Part shown: positions 53,356-62,690 of the stretch, piece by piece
Layout: every line of letters starts with the position of its first letter
Position numbering within the stretch: the stretch's first letter is position 1
Assembly: GCA_032229975.1 (NCBI GenBank)
Contig: JAVXVG010000028.1
Span: 48,182 to 112,181 of the forward strand
Length of the DNA: 64,000 bases
Origin: JAIVGV01 sp032229975
GTDB taxonomy: Bacteria; Acidobacteriota; Blastocatellia; Pyrinomonadales; Pyrinomonadaceae
Direction: 5' to 3'
Program-made: the position numbers and the translations under genes
Notes under the pieces: generated by a model
The model's input: only the letters and a program-made list of their open reading frames with translations
Database searches by the model: none
Told to the model about the DNA's origin: nothing

Positions 53356-54804
53356 TTAGTAGATGTTGAAGTTGTAGTCGATAGTCGCGTACTGCGAGAC
53401 CTTGTGACCATCCTTCTCGGCGGGGGAGAACTTGATGCGGCGCGCAGCTTCAATCGCCTTCTCCGTCAGTCCATCGGGCAAGCGTGTGACTGCGGTGATG
53501 CTCGTTACGCTTCCGTTCGCGTTGAGCACCATGCGTATACGCACCGCACCGGTGATCTGATTCTTGCGGGCCTCCTCAGTGTAGAGCGGCTCGGGCTTCT
53601 CAAGAATCGATGCGCGGCGCGTTACCTCTTTCTGGTTGAAGATGCGGTCGTAGTCAGTGCCGCCACCGCCGCCGCCGGGGCCACCGCCGCCGTCGTGTCG
53701 GTCGCCGCCGCCGGTGTTGCCGCCCCGGCCCGGCCCGACGCCGCCGCCCTCACCCGATCCGACGCCGCCGCCTGTGCCTTCGCCAATGCCGCCGCCCGTG
53801 CCCGGGCCACTGCTTGTCTCCGTGGACTTCGACTTCGGATTACCGTAAGCGATGTCGCGCGGATCGGGCGGGAAGAGCACGGGGTCTGCGACGATGGTCG
53901 CGGGCGTTGGGAGATGCGGATTCTTGATCGTCGGCGGATGCGGATCGGGCGCGAGGACTTGCGGGATGTCTAAAGAAGCGGGCGGGAGTTTGCCGAACGA
54001 TGCGGGCTTGGTCTCCTGACGGCCACCGCCACCGCCGCCATGCGGCTTGTCCTGTTGCGGCTTCGAGCCGCCGCCGTTGCCCTTCGCCATTCCGGCCGTT
54101 CCCTTGTCCGGCGTCGGCTGCGGCTTCGGCACATCCTCTGTGATGAGACCTTGAAATTCCAAGTCCTCACGCACGCGTGCCATCTCTTGCGTCGAGCACT
54201 GCTTGCCGAAGATGGGGAGAAGATACTCGCACTTGAGTCGGGCCCAGTTCGCGCCGGTGGCGAGCAAGCCGCCGCCGAGGAGCAGGATCGCCAACGCCGC
54301 CATGATGCCGGCAGCGACGTTCGGCTGTCGCACCGTCCGTATCGTCGCGCTGCTGTAAGCCTTCGCGCCCCGCTTCGTGAACCCGACGGGGTCGCGCTTG
54401 AACTCGGGCCACGTGAGCTGCGATTCGCGTCCGACCTCGCCAAGCTCGCGCATGAGGCGACGCGTCAATCCCTCCTCGTTCATGAACGTGAGGTGAAACT
54501 CTTCGCGCTCGCCCGCAGGCGTGACTACTCCATGCGACACGTTCGCATCGAGGCTCGAAGCGTGGCCGTTTCCGTTTGACCCGTCGCCCGCCGCACCGGG
54601 GATGGCAGCGATTGTCTCGGTCGTCATCAACGCGCCCGCACCGTTGCCGCCCGCTTGCGGCGCGATGCTCTCGCGTGATGCGGCGTTGAGCGTCGCGGAG
54701 TCATCGGCGCACACGGCTGCTTCGCCCGACAGGAGAGTGCTATCAACCGGGCAGAACTTGAACTGATCAGAGAACTCTTCCTGACACGTCGGACATTTCT
54801 TCAT
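53356..54804 (-). CDS. zinc-ribbon / TonB C-terminal domain protein
   Basis: A 482-residue protein with an unusual build. Residues 1-26 form a zinc ribbon (CPTCQEEFSDQFKFCPVD). A single membrane helix follows at about 165-190 (GIMAALAILLLGGGLLATG). A Gly-, Pro-, Lys- and Ser-rich periplasmic stretch reaches to about 395, including a very Gly-rich part. The last 90 residues are a TonB-like domain (KPEPLYTEEARKNQITGAVRIRMVLNANG and AIEAARRIKFSPAEKDGHKV). It may link the inner membrane to outer-membrane transporters, though the N-terminal zinc ribbon in the cytoplasm points to sensing. No ExbBD gene is adjacent. Confidence 0.78.
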   Translation of the reverse strand: MKKCPTCQEEFSDQFKFCPVDSTLLSGEAAVCADDSATLNAASRESIAPQAGGNGAGALMTTETIAAIPGAAGDGSNGNGHASSLDANVSHGVVTPAGEREEFHLTFMNEEGLTRRLMRELGEVGRESQLTWPEFKRDPVGFTKRGAKAYSSATIRTVRQPNVAAGIMAALAILLLGGGLLATGANWARLKCEYLLPIFGKQCSTQEMARVREDLEFQGLITEDVPKPQPTPDKGTAGMAKGNGGGSKPQQDKPHGGGGGGRQETKPASFGKLPPASLDIPQVLAPDPHPPTIKNPHLPTPATIVADPVLFPPDPRDIAYGNPKSKSTETSSGPGTGGGIGEGTGGGVGSGEGGGVGPGRGGNTGGGDRHDGGGGPGGGGGGTDYDRIFNQKEVTRRASILEKPEPLYTEEARKNQITGAVRIRMVLNANGSVTSITAVTRLPDGLTEKAIEAARRIKFSPAEKDGHKVSQYATIDYNFNIY

Positions 54805-55205
54805 CGCGTGACCTCAAGGGCAAACGGACGGCGCGCTGGAATGCGCCGACAGACTTCGCTCCGCCTTCAACGGGCGTGACTCACAACGGAATCATACAAC
54901 AAGTTAACTTCAATTCGCTAAAAGTCAGACCCACGCCCCGGATGGAGCACGGCTTAACGCTCCTTCGATGCCCTAAGCCCCGCAATGGAAGCCTGCGTAA
55001 ACGCATTTTTACCGACTATCTTCGCGTTTGTTCACGCGCACTTAATCGCCCTGATGCGTCCGGCGGTTGACGCTCCGACAAGCTGCGCCATAGACTCTCG
55101 CGAGGCATCGCGCAACAGCCGGAACGTGCATCAAACGGGAGTGCCCGGATGAAAATTTCCGGCGCGGAATCCTTTGAGTCCGCTCAAGCCTGAGACATTT
55201 TTCTA

Positions 55206-56633
55206 ATGAACTTTCATCAAACATCACTTCGCCGCGCGCTCGCAGCCGCGCTCATCCACGTCGTCCTGTTCAATTTCGTGAGCCTGTCCGCACTCCCCTC
55301 GCGCGCGCAGTCAGTCGTGCCTGAACCGCGCCGCGAGCACCTGCTCAACGGTCTGCGCGTGCTGCTCTCGCAGCGACCCGGCGACGCGAAGGTCTGGATG
55401 CGCCTGCGCGTTCACAGTGGCGCGGCATTCGATCTGGCGAACAAGGAAGGGACGATGGCCCTGCTCTCCGACGCCCTCTTCCCAGACCCTTCAACGCGGC
55501 AATACGTGACGGAAGAACTCGGCGGGCAACTCGACGTGCATACGACCTATGACGACATCGAGATCACGGTCGGCGGAAATGCCAGCGAGTTCGACCGCAT
55601 GGCGGAACTGCTGCGCAACGCGCTCTTGCAGATGCGTCTCACGCCCGAAGACGTACAACGGATGAAGGACGCACGGCTCAAGGCTCTCGATCCTTCGACG
55701 CAGACCACCGCGCAACTCGCCGACCGCGCCGTCCGCGCGCGACTCTTCGGCGCGCATCCTTATGGTCGCTCAGTTGAAGGCACGATCGATTCGCTCGCGC
55801 GCATCAACCGTGGCGATCTCATGTTCGCGCGCGAACGTTTCCTCAACCCGAACAACTCGACGCTCGTCGTCGTCGGCAACTTCGATCCACAGCGCGCGAT
55901 GCGAACCTTCCGTCAGTTCTTCGGCCCTTGGCGCAAGAGCGAGACTATCGCGCCCGCAACGTTCCGTCAGCCCGAAGCACCCGACGCGCGCGCGCTCATC
56001 GTCGCCGCCGCTCCGGGCACACGCGAAACTCAGGTGCGCGTTGCCGCACGTGGAGTCGCGCGTTCAGATCGCGACCGTGCTGCGGCAACTCTACTGACCA
56101 TCGTTGCCCGCGAGCGTTGGCGCGCGAGCCTCAAGGATGCGAGCATCGCGAATGTCTCGGTCGTCCACGAGTCGAACGCCGTCTCCGGCCTCTTCCTGAT
56201 GCGCGCGACCGCGCCCGTCACTGCTGCCGCATCCGCTCTTGAGTCGGCGCGCGCCGCGCTCAGATCATTCGCGTCGAAGCCTGTCGGCAACGATGAGTTG
56301 GATAGAGCGATGCGTGAGTTCAATGCCTCTGATTCGACTCAACACGCGAACGAGTTTCCCTTCGTCAACGTGTGGCTCGACTCGATCACTTATGGCTACG
56401 ACGCTTCGACGGACGAGCGCGCGGCGAACTCGGTCACAGCCGCAGACCTTCAGCGCGTCGCCGCGCGACTCTTCGGCGAGGGCCAGTTCGCGAGCATCAT
56501 CGTCGGTGATGCGTCAGAGCTTCGCGCCGCTCTCTCGAACCTCGCGGGCGGTGTCGAAGTCGCGGGCGCGAAGTCAGCCGCTCCGCACGCGACCGCGACG
56601 CCGCCCGCGCAGCCCGCGCCCCGCCGCCCGTAA
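55206..56633 (+). CDS. M16-like (pitrilysin family) protein lacking the zinc motif
   Basis: A 475-residue exported protein with a signal peptide (LAAALIHVVLFNFVSLSALPSRA). The M16 fold is visible (LLNGLRVLLSQRPG, GGQLDVHTTYDDIEITV, the FLNPNNSTLVVVGNFDP segment and a second domain). The zinc-binding HxxEH is absent: the corresponding stretch reads KEGTMALLSDAL. It may be the inactive partner of a heterodimeric peptidase, but no catalytic M16 gene is next to it. It has a Pro/Ala-rich C-terminal tail. Confidence 0.8.
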   Translation: MNFHQTSLRRALAAALIHVVLFNFVSLSALPSRAQSVVPEPRREHLLNGLRVLLSQRPGDAKVWMRLRVHSGAAFDLANKEGTMALLSDALFPDPSTRQYVTEELGGQLDVHTTYDDIEITVGGNASEFDRMAELLRNALLQMRLTPEDVQRMKDARLKALDPSTQTTAQLADRAVRARLFGAHPYGRSVEGTIDSLARINRGDLMFARERFLNPNNSTLVVVGNFDPQRAMRTFRQFFGPWRKSETIAPATFRQPEAPDARALIVAAAPGTRETQVRVAARGVARSDRDRAAATLLTIVARERWRASLKDASIANVSVVHESNAVSGLFLMRATAPVTAAASALESARAALRSFASKPVGNDELDRAMREFNASDSTQHANEFPFVNVWLDSITYGYDASTDERAANSVTAADLQRVAARLFGEGQFASIIVGDASELRAALSNLAGGVEVAGAKSAAPHATATPPAQPAPRRP

Positions 56634-56693
56634 GCTATTCGCCAGACGACTACAAGATTAACGCAACCAACTCTGGCTTTGCGTCAGGTTAAA

Positions 56694-57473
56694 GTGTCGA
56701 AGAAAATAGTTCTGCAAACTAAAGCGAGTGTTGATGGGCGACGGCGAGAACACATCGCGCGCGACGCCGCCGCGCGCGAGCACGCCGAGAGCGTGCGCTC
56801 GATGTTCGCGCGCATCTCTTCGCGCTACGATCTTTTAAATCACCTGTTGTCGGCGAACACGGACAAACGCTGGCGCGCGCTCGTCGTCCGGCGCGTGTGC
56901 GCCGAGCTTCCACGCGGCGCACGCGCACTCGACGTAGCCTGCGGCACGGGCGATCTCTCGCTCGCGCTCTCCGCAGGCGGCGAAGCGCACGTCACGGGCC
57001 TCGACTTCTGCCGCCCGATGCTCGATCTCGCGGCGCACAAGTCCGCAGGTCGCGCGATCCGTTACGTTGAAGGCGACGCGCTCGCGCTGCCCTTCGCCGA
57101 TTGCACGTTCGACGTGGTGACCATCGCCTTCGGGTTGCGCAACGTCGCGAATGTCGAGGGAGGCTTGCGCGAGTTGCTGCGCGTCTTGAAGCCGGGTGGC
57201 CGCGCGCTCGTGCTCGAATTTTCGCAGCCGGTCGTGCCCGGCTTGCGCGGGCTCTATCGACTTTACTTCAACGTCGTGCTGCCGCGCATCGGCGGACTCT
57301 TGAGCGGCTCGCGCAGCGCATACGAGTATCTGCCCGATTCGGTCTCGCGCTTCCCCGATCAGCGACGCCTCGCGGAGATGATGCGCGAGGTTGGCTTCGA
57401 GCAGGTTGGGTTTGAGAACCTGACGGGCGGTGTTGCCGCCCTGCACGTGGGCACGCGCCCGCCGAATAGTTGA
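56694..57473 (+). CDS. ubiE: demethylmenaquinone methyltransferase
   Basis: About 260 residues, class I SAM-dependent methyltransferase of the UbiE/MenG family. The family start SVRSMFARISSRYDLLNHLLS is clear. SAM-binding DVACGTGDLS and the C-terminal AYEYLPDSVSRFPDQRRLAEMM and GGVAALHVG also match. Makes menaquinone from demethylmenaquinone. Start: GTG at 56694 has AGG six bases before; a TTG at 56679 is an alternative. It follows the M16-like gene on the same strand. Confidence 0.9.
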   Translation: MSKKIVLQTKASVDGRRREHIARDAAAREHAESVRSMFARISSRYDLLNHLLSANTDKRWRALVVRRVCAELPRGARALDVACGTGDLSLALSAGGEAHVTGLDFCRPMLDLAAHKSAGRAIRYVEGDALALPFADCTFDVVTIAFGLRNVANVEGGLRELLRVLKPGGRALVLEFSQPVVPGLRGLYRLYFNVVLPRIGGLLSGSRSAYEYLPDSVSRFPDQRRLAEMMREVGFEQVGFENLTGGVAALHVGTRPPNS

Positions 57474-57611
57474 ACGTCTCGGTCGCGCTCGTCTCTGGCG
57501 CGCGACCAACTGACGTGGCCCGGCGGGGCCGGTGTTCGTCTCGCCGCGCGACGGTTGTCGGGGCTGTTCGCGCAGCAGGCACTGCCGGCCTCGCCGGGCC
57601 ACTTCTTCTCG

Positions 57612-57690
57612 TTAATGGTGAATGGTCAATGGTGAATCGTAGGCGTGTGTTGTCACGCACCGATTGACCATTGACCATTCACCATTTACC
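57612..57690. repeat. heptad hairpin b (word AATGGTC)
   Basis: Arms are nearly full matches: left AATGGTG AATGGTC AATGGTG AATCG (57612-57640) and right GATTGAC CATTGAC CATTCAC (57661-57690). A 5-bp inner stem GCGTG...CACGC closes the loop. About 80 bases in all. It lies between ubiE and the Dpp-like permease genes. Confidence 0.85.
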
Positions 57691-57751
57691 GCTTTCAAGT
57701 GCTATCATCCGCCGCGAAGCTCTTCCATCTGAAGTCGGCAGTCGCTCGTAG

Positions 57752-58750
57752 GTGAAGGTGAAGCACAGGCTGTTCGATGTCGCGCGGCGTTTGGCGATCC
57801 TGCTTTTGGTCGTGTGGACGGTCGTGTCGCTCGTCACGCTGTTGATCGAACTCGTGCCGGGCGATCCGGCGGTAGCCATCCTCGGCGAGCAGGCGACGCC
57901 CCAACAGATCGAACAGTTTCGACGCAAGCACGAACTAGATCGGCCCGCCTTCTTCTTCACCTACTCGCGCGACGACGCGGGCGCACGCGCGTTTCGCTGG
58001 CATGGCTGGCAGAATCGCTACTTCGATTACTGGCGCGGCATCCTGCACGGCGACATGGGCAGATCGTTTCGCACCGATCAAGACGTGCGGCAGATGATCT
58101 TCGAGCGTTATCCGGCCACTCTCCAGCTCGCCGCCGCCGCGCTCGTCGTCGCCATCGCCATCGCCGTCCCGCTCGGCGTCGTGGCCGGTCGCAATCGCGG
58201 CAAGCTCACCGACAACCTGCTCTCGGTCATCGCCCTCGTCGGCATCAGCGTGCCGAGTTTCGTCGTGGGGCCACTACTGATCTTCCTCTTCGCCGTCAAG
58301 CTCGGCTGGCTTCCGGCTTACGGGCGCGAGTATCCGGAATCGACGATCTTGCCCGCGATCACGCTCGGCGCGGCCCTCTCCGCGATCCTGACGCGCATGG
58401 TGCGCGCCTCCGTTATTGACGAACTCGGCGAGGACTACGTGCGCACGGCGCGCGCCAAAGGCTTGAACGAGCGGCACGTGCTCTATAAACACGTCTTGAA
58501 GAACGGACTCATTCCGGTCGTCACAGTCTTGGGATTGCAACTCGGCGTGCTGCTCGCCGGAGCTATCGTGACCGAAAAGATTTTCAACTGGCCCGGCGTC
58601 GGACTGCTGCTCATCGACGACGGCATCAACAAGCGCGACTACCGGCTCGTGCAGGGCTGCGTCCTCGTCATCAGCGTCACCTACATCGTCGCCAACACCT
58701 TGACCGATCTGCTCTACCGCAGGCTCGATCCAAGAATCAGAGTGTCATAA
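57752..58750 (+). CDS. peptide/nickel ABC transporter permease, DppB/OppB type
   Basis: A 332-residue inner-membrane permease with about 6 hydrophobic helices. The motif RTARAKGLNERHVLYKHVLKNG is the conserved EAA loop of DppB/OppB proteins. Start is GTG 57752 or 57758; AGGTGA lies just before. It pairs with the DppC-type permease. No binding protein or matching DppD/F ATPase is next to it. Confidence 0.88.
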   Translation: MKVKHRLFDVARRLAILLLVVWTVVSLVTLLIELVPGDPAVAILGEQATPQQIEQFRRKHELDRPAFFFTYSRDDAGARAFRWHGWQNRYFDYWRGILHGDMGRSFRTDQDVRQMIFERYPATLQLAAAALVVAIAIAVPLGVVAGRNRGKLTDNLLSVIALVGISVPSFVVGPLLIFLFAVKLGWLPAYGREYPESTILPAITLGAALSAILTRMVRASVIDELGEDYVRTARAKGLNERHVLYKHVLKNGLIPVVTVLGLQLGVLLAGAIVTEKIFNWPGVGLLLIDDGINKRDYRLVQGCVLVISVTYIVANTLTDLLYRRLDPRIRVS

Positions 58751-58840
58751 ACGATGAAGTAGGAACGATGAACGATGAAGTGAAAACAGATTGCCTTTCA
58801 TTTTATAGTTCATCGTTCATCGTTCATCGTTCATCGTTTC
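58749..58840. repeat. heptad hairpin c (word AACGATG / TTCATCG)
   Basis: Left arm AACGATG AAGTAGG AACGATG AACGATG AAGTG (58749-58782), right arm TTCATCG TTCATCG TTCATCG TTCATCG TTTCC (58808-58840). Overlaps the permease stop and ends one base before the start of the next gene. Confidence 0.85.
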
Positions 58841-58841
58841 C

Positions 58842-59657
58842 ATGAGTCGTCTCGCCATCATCGGCTTCGTTATCGTCGCGCTGCTCGTCGTGGTGGCCCT
58901 CGCCGCCCCGCTCATCGCGACGCACGATGTGGGCGCGACCGATCTATTGCATCGCTACGAGTCGCCTTCACCGGAGCACTGGTTCGGGACGGATGCGACC
59001 GGGCGCGACGTGTTCTCGCGAGTCGTTTATGGTGCGCGCATCTCTCTGCGCGTGGGCGTCTTCGTCGTGCTCATCTCTGCCTTCGTCGGCACGATCATCG
59101 GCGCGCTCGCGGGCTACTACGGCGGCTGGGTGGATCGCTTCGTCGCGGGCTACGTCTTCAATGTCATCCTCGCCTTCCCCGGCCTGCTCCTTGCCATCGC
59201 GATGGTGGCCTTCCTCGGCGCGGGCGTCAACAAACTGATCTTCGCTCTGAGCGTCATCGGCTGGGTCGGCTACGCGCGCGTCATCCGCGCACAGGTGCTG
59301 AAGGTGCGCGAGTACGACTTCGTGCAAGCTGCTCGCGCGCTCGGCGCGGGCGATGCGCGACTGCTCTTCCGGCACATCCTGCCCAACGCCGTGCAGCCTC
59401 TGATCGTGCAGGCGAGTCTCGGCATGGCCGGTGCGGTGCTTGCGGAAGCGACGCTCTCGTTCCTCGGCTTGGGCGTGCCGCCGCCCGCGCCTTCATGGGG
59501 CGTGATGCTTGAAGAGGCGCGCGATCTCTCGACGCTGCAAGCCGCGCCGCACGCACTCATCGTCCCCGGCCTAGCCATCGCTCTGGCCGTCCTCGCCTTC
59601 AACTTCATCGGCGATGGGCTGCGCGACTACCTTGACCCGCGCCGACGCAAACGCTAA
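58842..59657 (+). CDS. peptide/nickel ABC transporter permease, DppC/OppC type
   Basis: A 271-residue permease with the partner motif of DppC (ARALGAGDARLLFRHILPNAVQP) and about 6 helices. It forms a heterodimer with the DppB-type protein. Its ATG follows hairpin c directly. It ends 2 bases before the next gene, an ATPase of a different (ABC-2) family, so cotranscription is likely though the ATPase is not the usual partner. Confidence 0.86.
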   Translation: MSRLAIIGFVIVALLVVVALAAPLIATHDVGATDLLHRYESPSPEHWFGTDATGRDVFSRVVYGARISLRVGVFVVLISAFVGTIIGALAGYYGGWVDRFVAGYVFNVILAFPGLLLAIAMVAFLGAGVNKLIFALSVIGWVGYARVIRAQVLKVREYDFVQAARALGAGDARLLFRHILPNAVQPLIVQASLGMAGAVLAEATLSFLGLGVPPPAPSWGVMLEEARDLSTLQAAPHALIVPGLAIALAVLAFNFIGDGLRDYLDPRRRKR

Positions 59658-59659
59658 TC

Positions 59660-60769
59660 ATGTCGCGCGTCGATGCAACACAAGACGAGATCGTGACTCA
59701 GTCGAACTCGACGACTGATGCACTCGCGACGCGCGGCGACGTAGCAACGTCGAACGAGCGTGGAGCGGCCATCGTCGCAAGTGGCCTCTCGAAAACTTAT
59801 CCCGTCCCTTTAGCACGTCTCAAACAGGTCTTTCGACGCAAGACCGGCACGCCCACGCCTGCGCTTCGCGACGTGAACCTCGAAGTGCGCGAGGGTGAAA
59901 TCTTCGGCCTCATCGGGCGCAACGGCGCGGGCAAAACTACCTTCGCCAAGATCATCGCGACGCTCGTCCAGCCGAGCGAGGGCACGATCAACGTGCGCGG
60001 CTTCGACAGTGTGAATGACGAGGAGCGCGTGCGCGCGCAAGTCGGCTTGGCGAGCGCAGAGGAACGCAGTTTCTACTGGCGTCTGACCATCGAGCAGAAC
60101 TTAATTTTTTTCTCACGCCTCTACGGCATGGATGACCGCGCCGCGCGCGCGCGCATCAGCGAACTCATCACACTCTTCGAGCTTGAAGAACTAGTGCGCA
60201 AACGTTTCGGCCAACTCTCGACCGGCAACAAGCAGCGCGTCATCGCCGCACGCGCCATGCTCGCAGACCCACCCGTTCTTTTGCTCGATGAGCCGACGCG
60301 CTCGCTCGATCCCATTGCGGCCGCCGCCATGCGCGCCTTGATCCTCAAGCTCGCCGCCGCGACGCCGCCGAAGACCGTGCTGCTCACTTCACACAATCTG
60401 ACGGAGATCGAAGAGCTGTGCGACCGCGTCGCGATCATCAGTCGTGGTCGCATACGCGCTCTTGGCACGCCGCGCGAGTTGCGCGCACTCCATCGCGCGA
60501 CGGAGCGCGTCAGTCTCCTGCTCGATGGAGTTTCAAGTGAACAACTCGCGCGGACGCTATGCGAACACGAACTCGCGGACTTCAACGCGCGCGAATTCGG
60601 CGGGAAAGTCGAAGTCGATTTCACGCGCGAGGTCGAAGACGCGAAGCTCGATGCAGTTCTGCAAGCCGCGCGCGGAGCGGGCGCGCGAATCGTCTCGGTC
60701 AATGTCGAACGGGCCACGTTGCTTGACGTGCTCGAAAAATACGAGAACGAGGAGGAGGCGAGTCTTTGA
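59660..60769 (+). CDS. ABC-2 type transporter ATP-binding protein
   Basis: A 369-residue ATPase of the DrrA/CcmA-like family. Walker A GRNGAGKTT, signature LSTGNKQRVIAARAM (the second Ser position reads LSTGN rather than the usual LSGG), and Walker B PVLLLDEPTRSLDP are visible. N-terminal 40 residues are an extra polar region. It couples ATP hydrolysis to export through the following ABC-2 permease, which it overlaps by 4 bases. Confidence 0.87.
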   Translation: MSRVDATQDEIVTQSNSTTDALATRGDVATSNERGAAIVASGLSKTYPVPLARLKQVFRRKTGTPTPALRDVNLEVREGEIFGLIGRNGAGKTTFAKIIATLVQPSEGTINVRGFDSVNDEERVRAQVGLASAEERSFYWRLTIEQNLIFFSRLYGMDDRAARARISELITLFELEELVRKRFGQLSTGNKQRVIAARAMLADPPVLLLDEPTRSLDPIAAAAMRALILKLAAATPPKTVLLTSHNLTEIEELCDRVAIISRGRIRALGTPRELRALHRATERVSLLLDGVSSEQLARTLCEHELADFNAREFGGKVEVDFTREVEDAKLDAVLQAARGAGARIVSVNVERATLLDVLEKYENEEEASL

Positions 60770-61596
60770 GTGGCCTGAGACTCTTGCTGCTGCGCGTGCG
60801 TGCGTTCGTCGTGCGCGACTTCCAACTCGCGCTGAGTTATCGCCTGCAATTTCTCTTTCAAGTGTTGCAGGTGCTCTTTGTCGTGACCACGCTCTTCTTC
60901 ATCTCTAAAATTTTCGCGGGCGGGGCGGTCACGCGCTATTCGCAGTGGCAAGACCCGCTCGCCGCGTGGATCATCGGGCTCGCTTTTCTCAACTACTTCA
61001 TGACGGGCTTTTCGAGTTTCGCCAACGCGATCCGCTCCGAGCAGATGCAGGGCACACTCGAAGGCGTGTTGATGACGCCCGTGAGCGTCCCGACCTTCAT
61101 CGTCTCTAGCTCTGCCTACGACTTCGTCAGCGCGACATTCTTCTCCGCGCTCTACCTTTTTTTCGGGTGGGCCTTCTGCGGCGTCGAGTATCGCGGCAAC
61201 TATTTTCTGGCCCTCGTCTTTCTCGTCAGCACCACACTCGTGCTCGCATCGCTCGGCATCCTTTCCGCTTCCTTCGCCATCGTCTTCAAACGCGGCGATC
61301 CGTTCGGCATCCTGCTCGCCACCGGCTCTACTCTCTTCTCCGGCGTCTTCTTCCCCACGCAGCTCATCAACGAGTATGCGGGAAGCGTCATGGGAAAAAT
61401 CCCGCGCTTGCTTCCCTTCACCTACGGGCTCGACGGCCTGCGCCGCGTCCTCATCGAAGGTCAAACTTTTGCACAGGTGCGCGGGCCGCTCTTCATCCTG
61501 CTCTCTTATCTCGTAGTCCTCTTCCCCTTCTCCGTCTGGGTCTTCACACGTGCCCTGCGCCGCGCCAAGCGCGAAGGCAGCCTGATACAATATTGA
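60766..61596 (+). CDS. ABC-2 type transporter permease
   Basis: A 276-residue membrane protein with about six helices and the ABC-2 export pattern (RLQFLFQVLQVLFVVTTLFFI, SEQMQGTLEGVLMTPVS, LFSGVFFPTQLI). A TTG at 60766 overlaps the ATPase stop, with a strong GGAGGAGG site. Together with the ATPase it exports a drug, polysaccharide, or lipid; substrate unknown. Confidence 0.85.
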   Translation: MSGLRLLLLRVRAFVVRDFQLALSYRLQFLFQVLQVLFVVTTLFFISKIFAGGAVTRYSQWQDPLAAWIIGLAFLNYFMTGFSSFANAIRSEQMQGTLEGVLMTPVSVPTFIVSSSAYDFVSATFFSALYLFFGWAFCGVEYRGNYFLALVFLVSTTLVLASLGILSASFAIVFKRGDPFGILLATGSTLFSGVFFPTQLINEYAGSVMGKIPRLLPFTYGLDGLRRVLIEGQTFAQVRGPLFILLSYLVVLFPFSVWVFTRALRRAKREGSLIQY

Positions 61597-61598
61597 AA

Positions 61599-61700
61599 GC
61601 AGCAGTCAGCATTCAGTAGTTAGCGATTAGCCAAACTAAAAAGCTGATCGTTGATTGCAGAGGGGACTTCGCTGGCTGACTGCTGAGTGCTGACTGCTCT
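61599..61700. repeat. heptad hairpin d (word GCAGTCA)
   Basis: Left arm GCAGTCA GCATTCA GTAGTTA GCGATTA GCC; right arm GGC TGACTGC TGAGTGC TGACTGC T. Centre of about 40 bases. It starts just past the permease stop and ends one base before the hydrolase start at 61702. Left arm shares the ...AGCCAAAC end with hairpin g. Confidence 0.8.
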
Positions 61701-61701
61701 C

Positions 61702-62622
61702 ATGCGCATCGCTTACACTCCACGCTACTACGCAGACATCGGCGACGGACATGTCTTTCCGATCCGCAAGTTCGAGTTGGTGTGTCAGAAACTTCTAGCT
61801 GAGGGCACGATCACTCAGGGCCACCTGTTTGGGCCACAGCCCGCCGCGCTTGAAGACGTGCTGCTCGTCCACACCGAAGACTACGTGACGCGTTTGCGCG
61901 CCGGATCACTGACGCCGCGCGAGATCAGGCGACTCGGCTTGCCGTGGTCGAAGGCATTGGTGCGTCGCTCTTTCCTCGCAGCATCGGGGACGATCAACGC
62001 GGCGCGCTTCGCGCTCGCCGAAGGTGTAGGCTCGAACCTCGCGGGCGGCACTCATCACGCGTTTGCCGATCACGGCGAGGGCTTCTGCGTCTTGAACGAC
62101 GTAGCAATCGCGATCCGCGTGCTGCGTCGCGACGGACTCATCACACGGGCCGCCATCATCGACTTGGACGTGCATCAGGGCAACGGCACGGCGACGATCT
62201 TCGCGGACGATCCAACGGTCTTCACCTTCTCGATGCACGGCGCAAAGAACTATCCGCTTTTCAAGGCACGCTCGTCGCTCGACGTTGAAATGCCGGACGG
62301 GACTGTCGATGAAGAATACCTGCGAACACTGTCGGAAAATTTGCCGCGTGTCTTCGCGCACGATCCGCAGATCGTCTTTTATCTCGGCGGCGCAGACCCT
62401 TACGCGGGCGACAAGCTCGGTCGCCTCTCGCTCTCGATGGCGGGCCTGCGCGCGCGCGACGAGTTAGTCTTGCGTGAGTGCAAGGGCCACCGTATGCCCG
62501 TGGCGACCGTCATGTCGGGCGGCTATGCGGCGGATGTGAACGACACGGTCGAGATTCACTGCAACACGATCCGCGCCGTGCGCGAACTCTTCGCGCCGCG
62601 CGTCGCGGGTCATCAGTTATAA
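61702..62622 (+). CDS. histone deacetylase family deacylase
   Basis: A 306-residue protein of the class II histone deacetylase / acetoin-utilisation / acetylpolyamine amidohydrolase family. The zinc and catalytic motifs are GGTHHAFADHGEGFCVLND, IDLDVHQGNGTA and LGGADPYAGDKLGRL. In bacteria these remove acetyl groups from small molecules or proteins. ATG at 61702 is one base after hairpin d; the earlier start at 61687 lies inside the repeat. Confidence 0.88.
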   Translation: MRIAYTPRYYADIGDGHVFPIRKFELVCQKLLAEGTITQGHLFGPQPAALEDVLLVHTEDYVTRLRAGSLTPREIRRLGLPWSKALVRRSFLAASGTINAARFALAEGVGSNLAGGTHHAFADHGEGFCVLNDVAIAIRVLRRDGLITRAAIIDLDVHQGNGTATIFADDPTVFTFSMHGAKNYPLFKARSSLDVEMPDGTVDEEYLRTLSENLPRVFAHDPQIVFYLGGADPYAGDKLGRLSLSMAGLRARDELVLRECKGHRMPVATVMSGGYAADVNDTVEIHCNTIRAVRELFAPRVAGHQL

Positions 62623-62690
62623 TTCGACGCTGGTAATATTTTCGCGCGCAAGTTCGGGATTGTATTCAGCCGCTCGCGGTCAATCGTTGG

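Noticed and set aside
54876..55070. 64-residue ORF in the 54.8-55.2 kb gap
   Set aside because: No family, no binding site and low-complexity composition; treated as non-coding. The gap probably holds divergent promoters.
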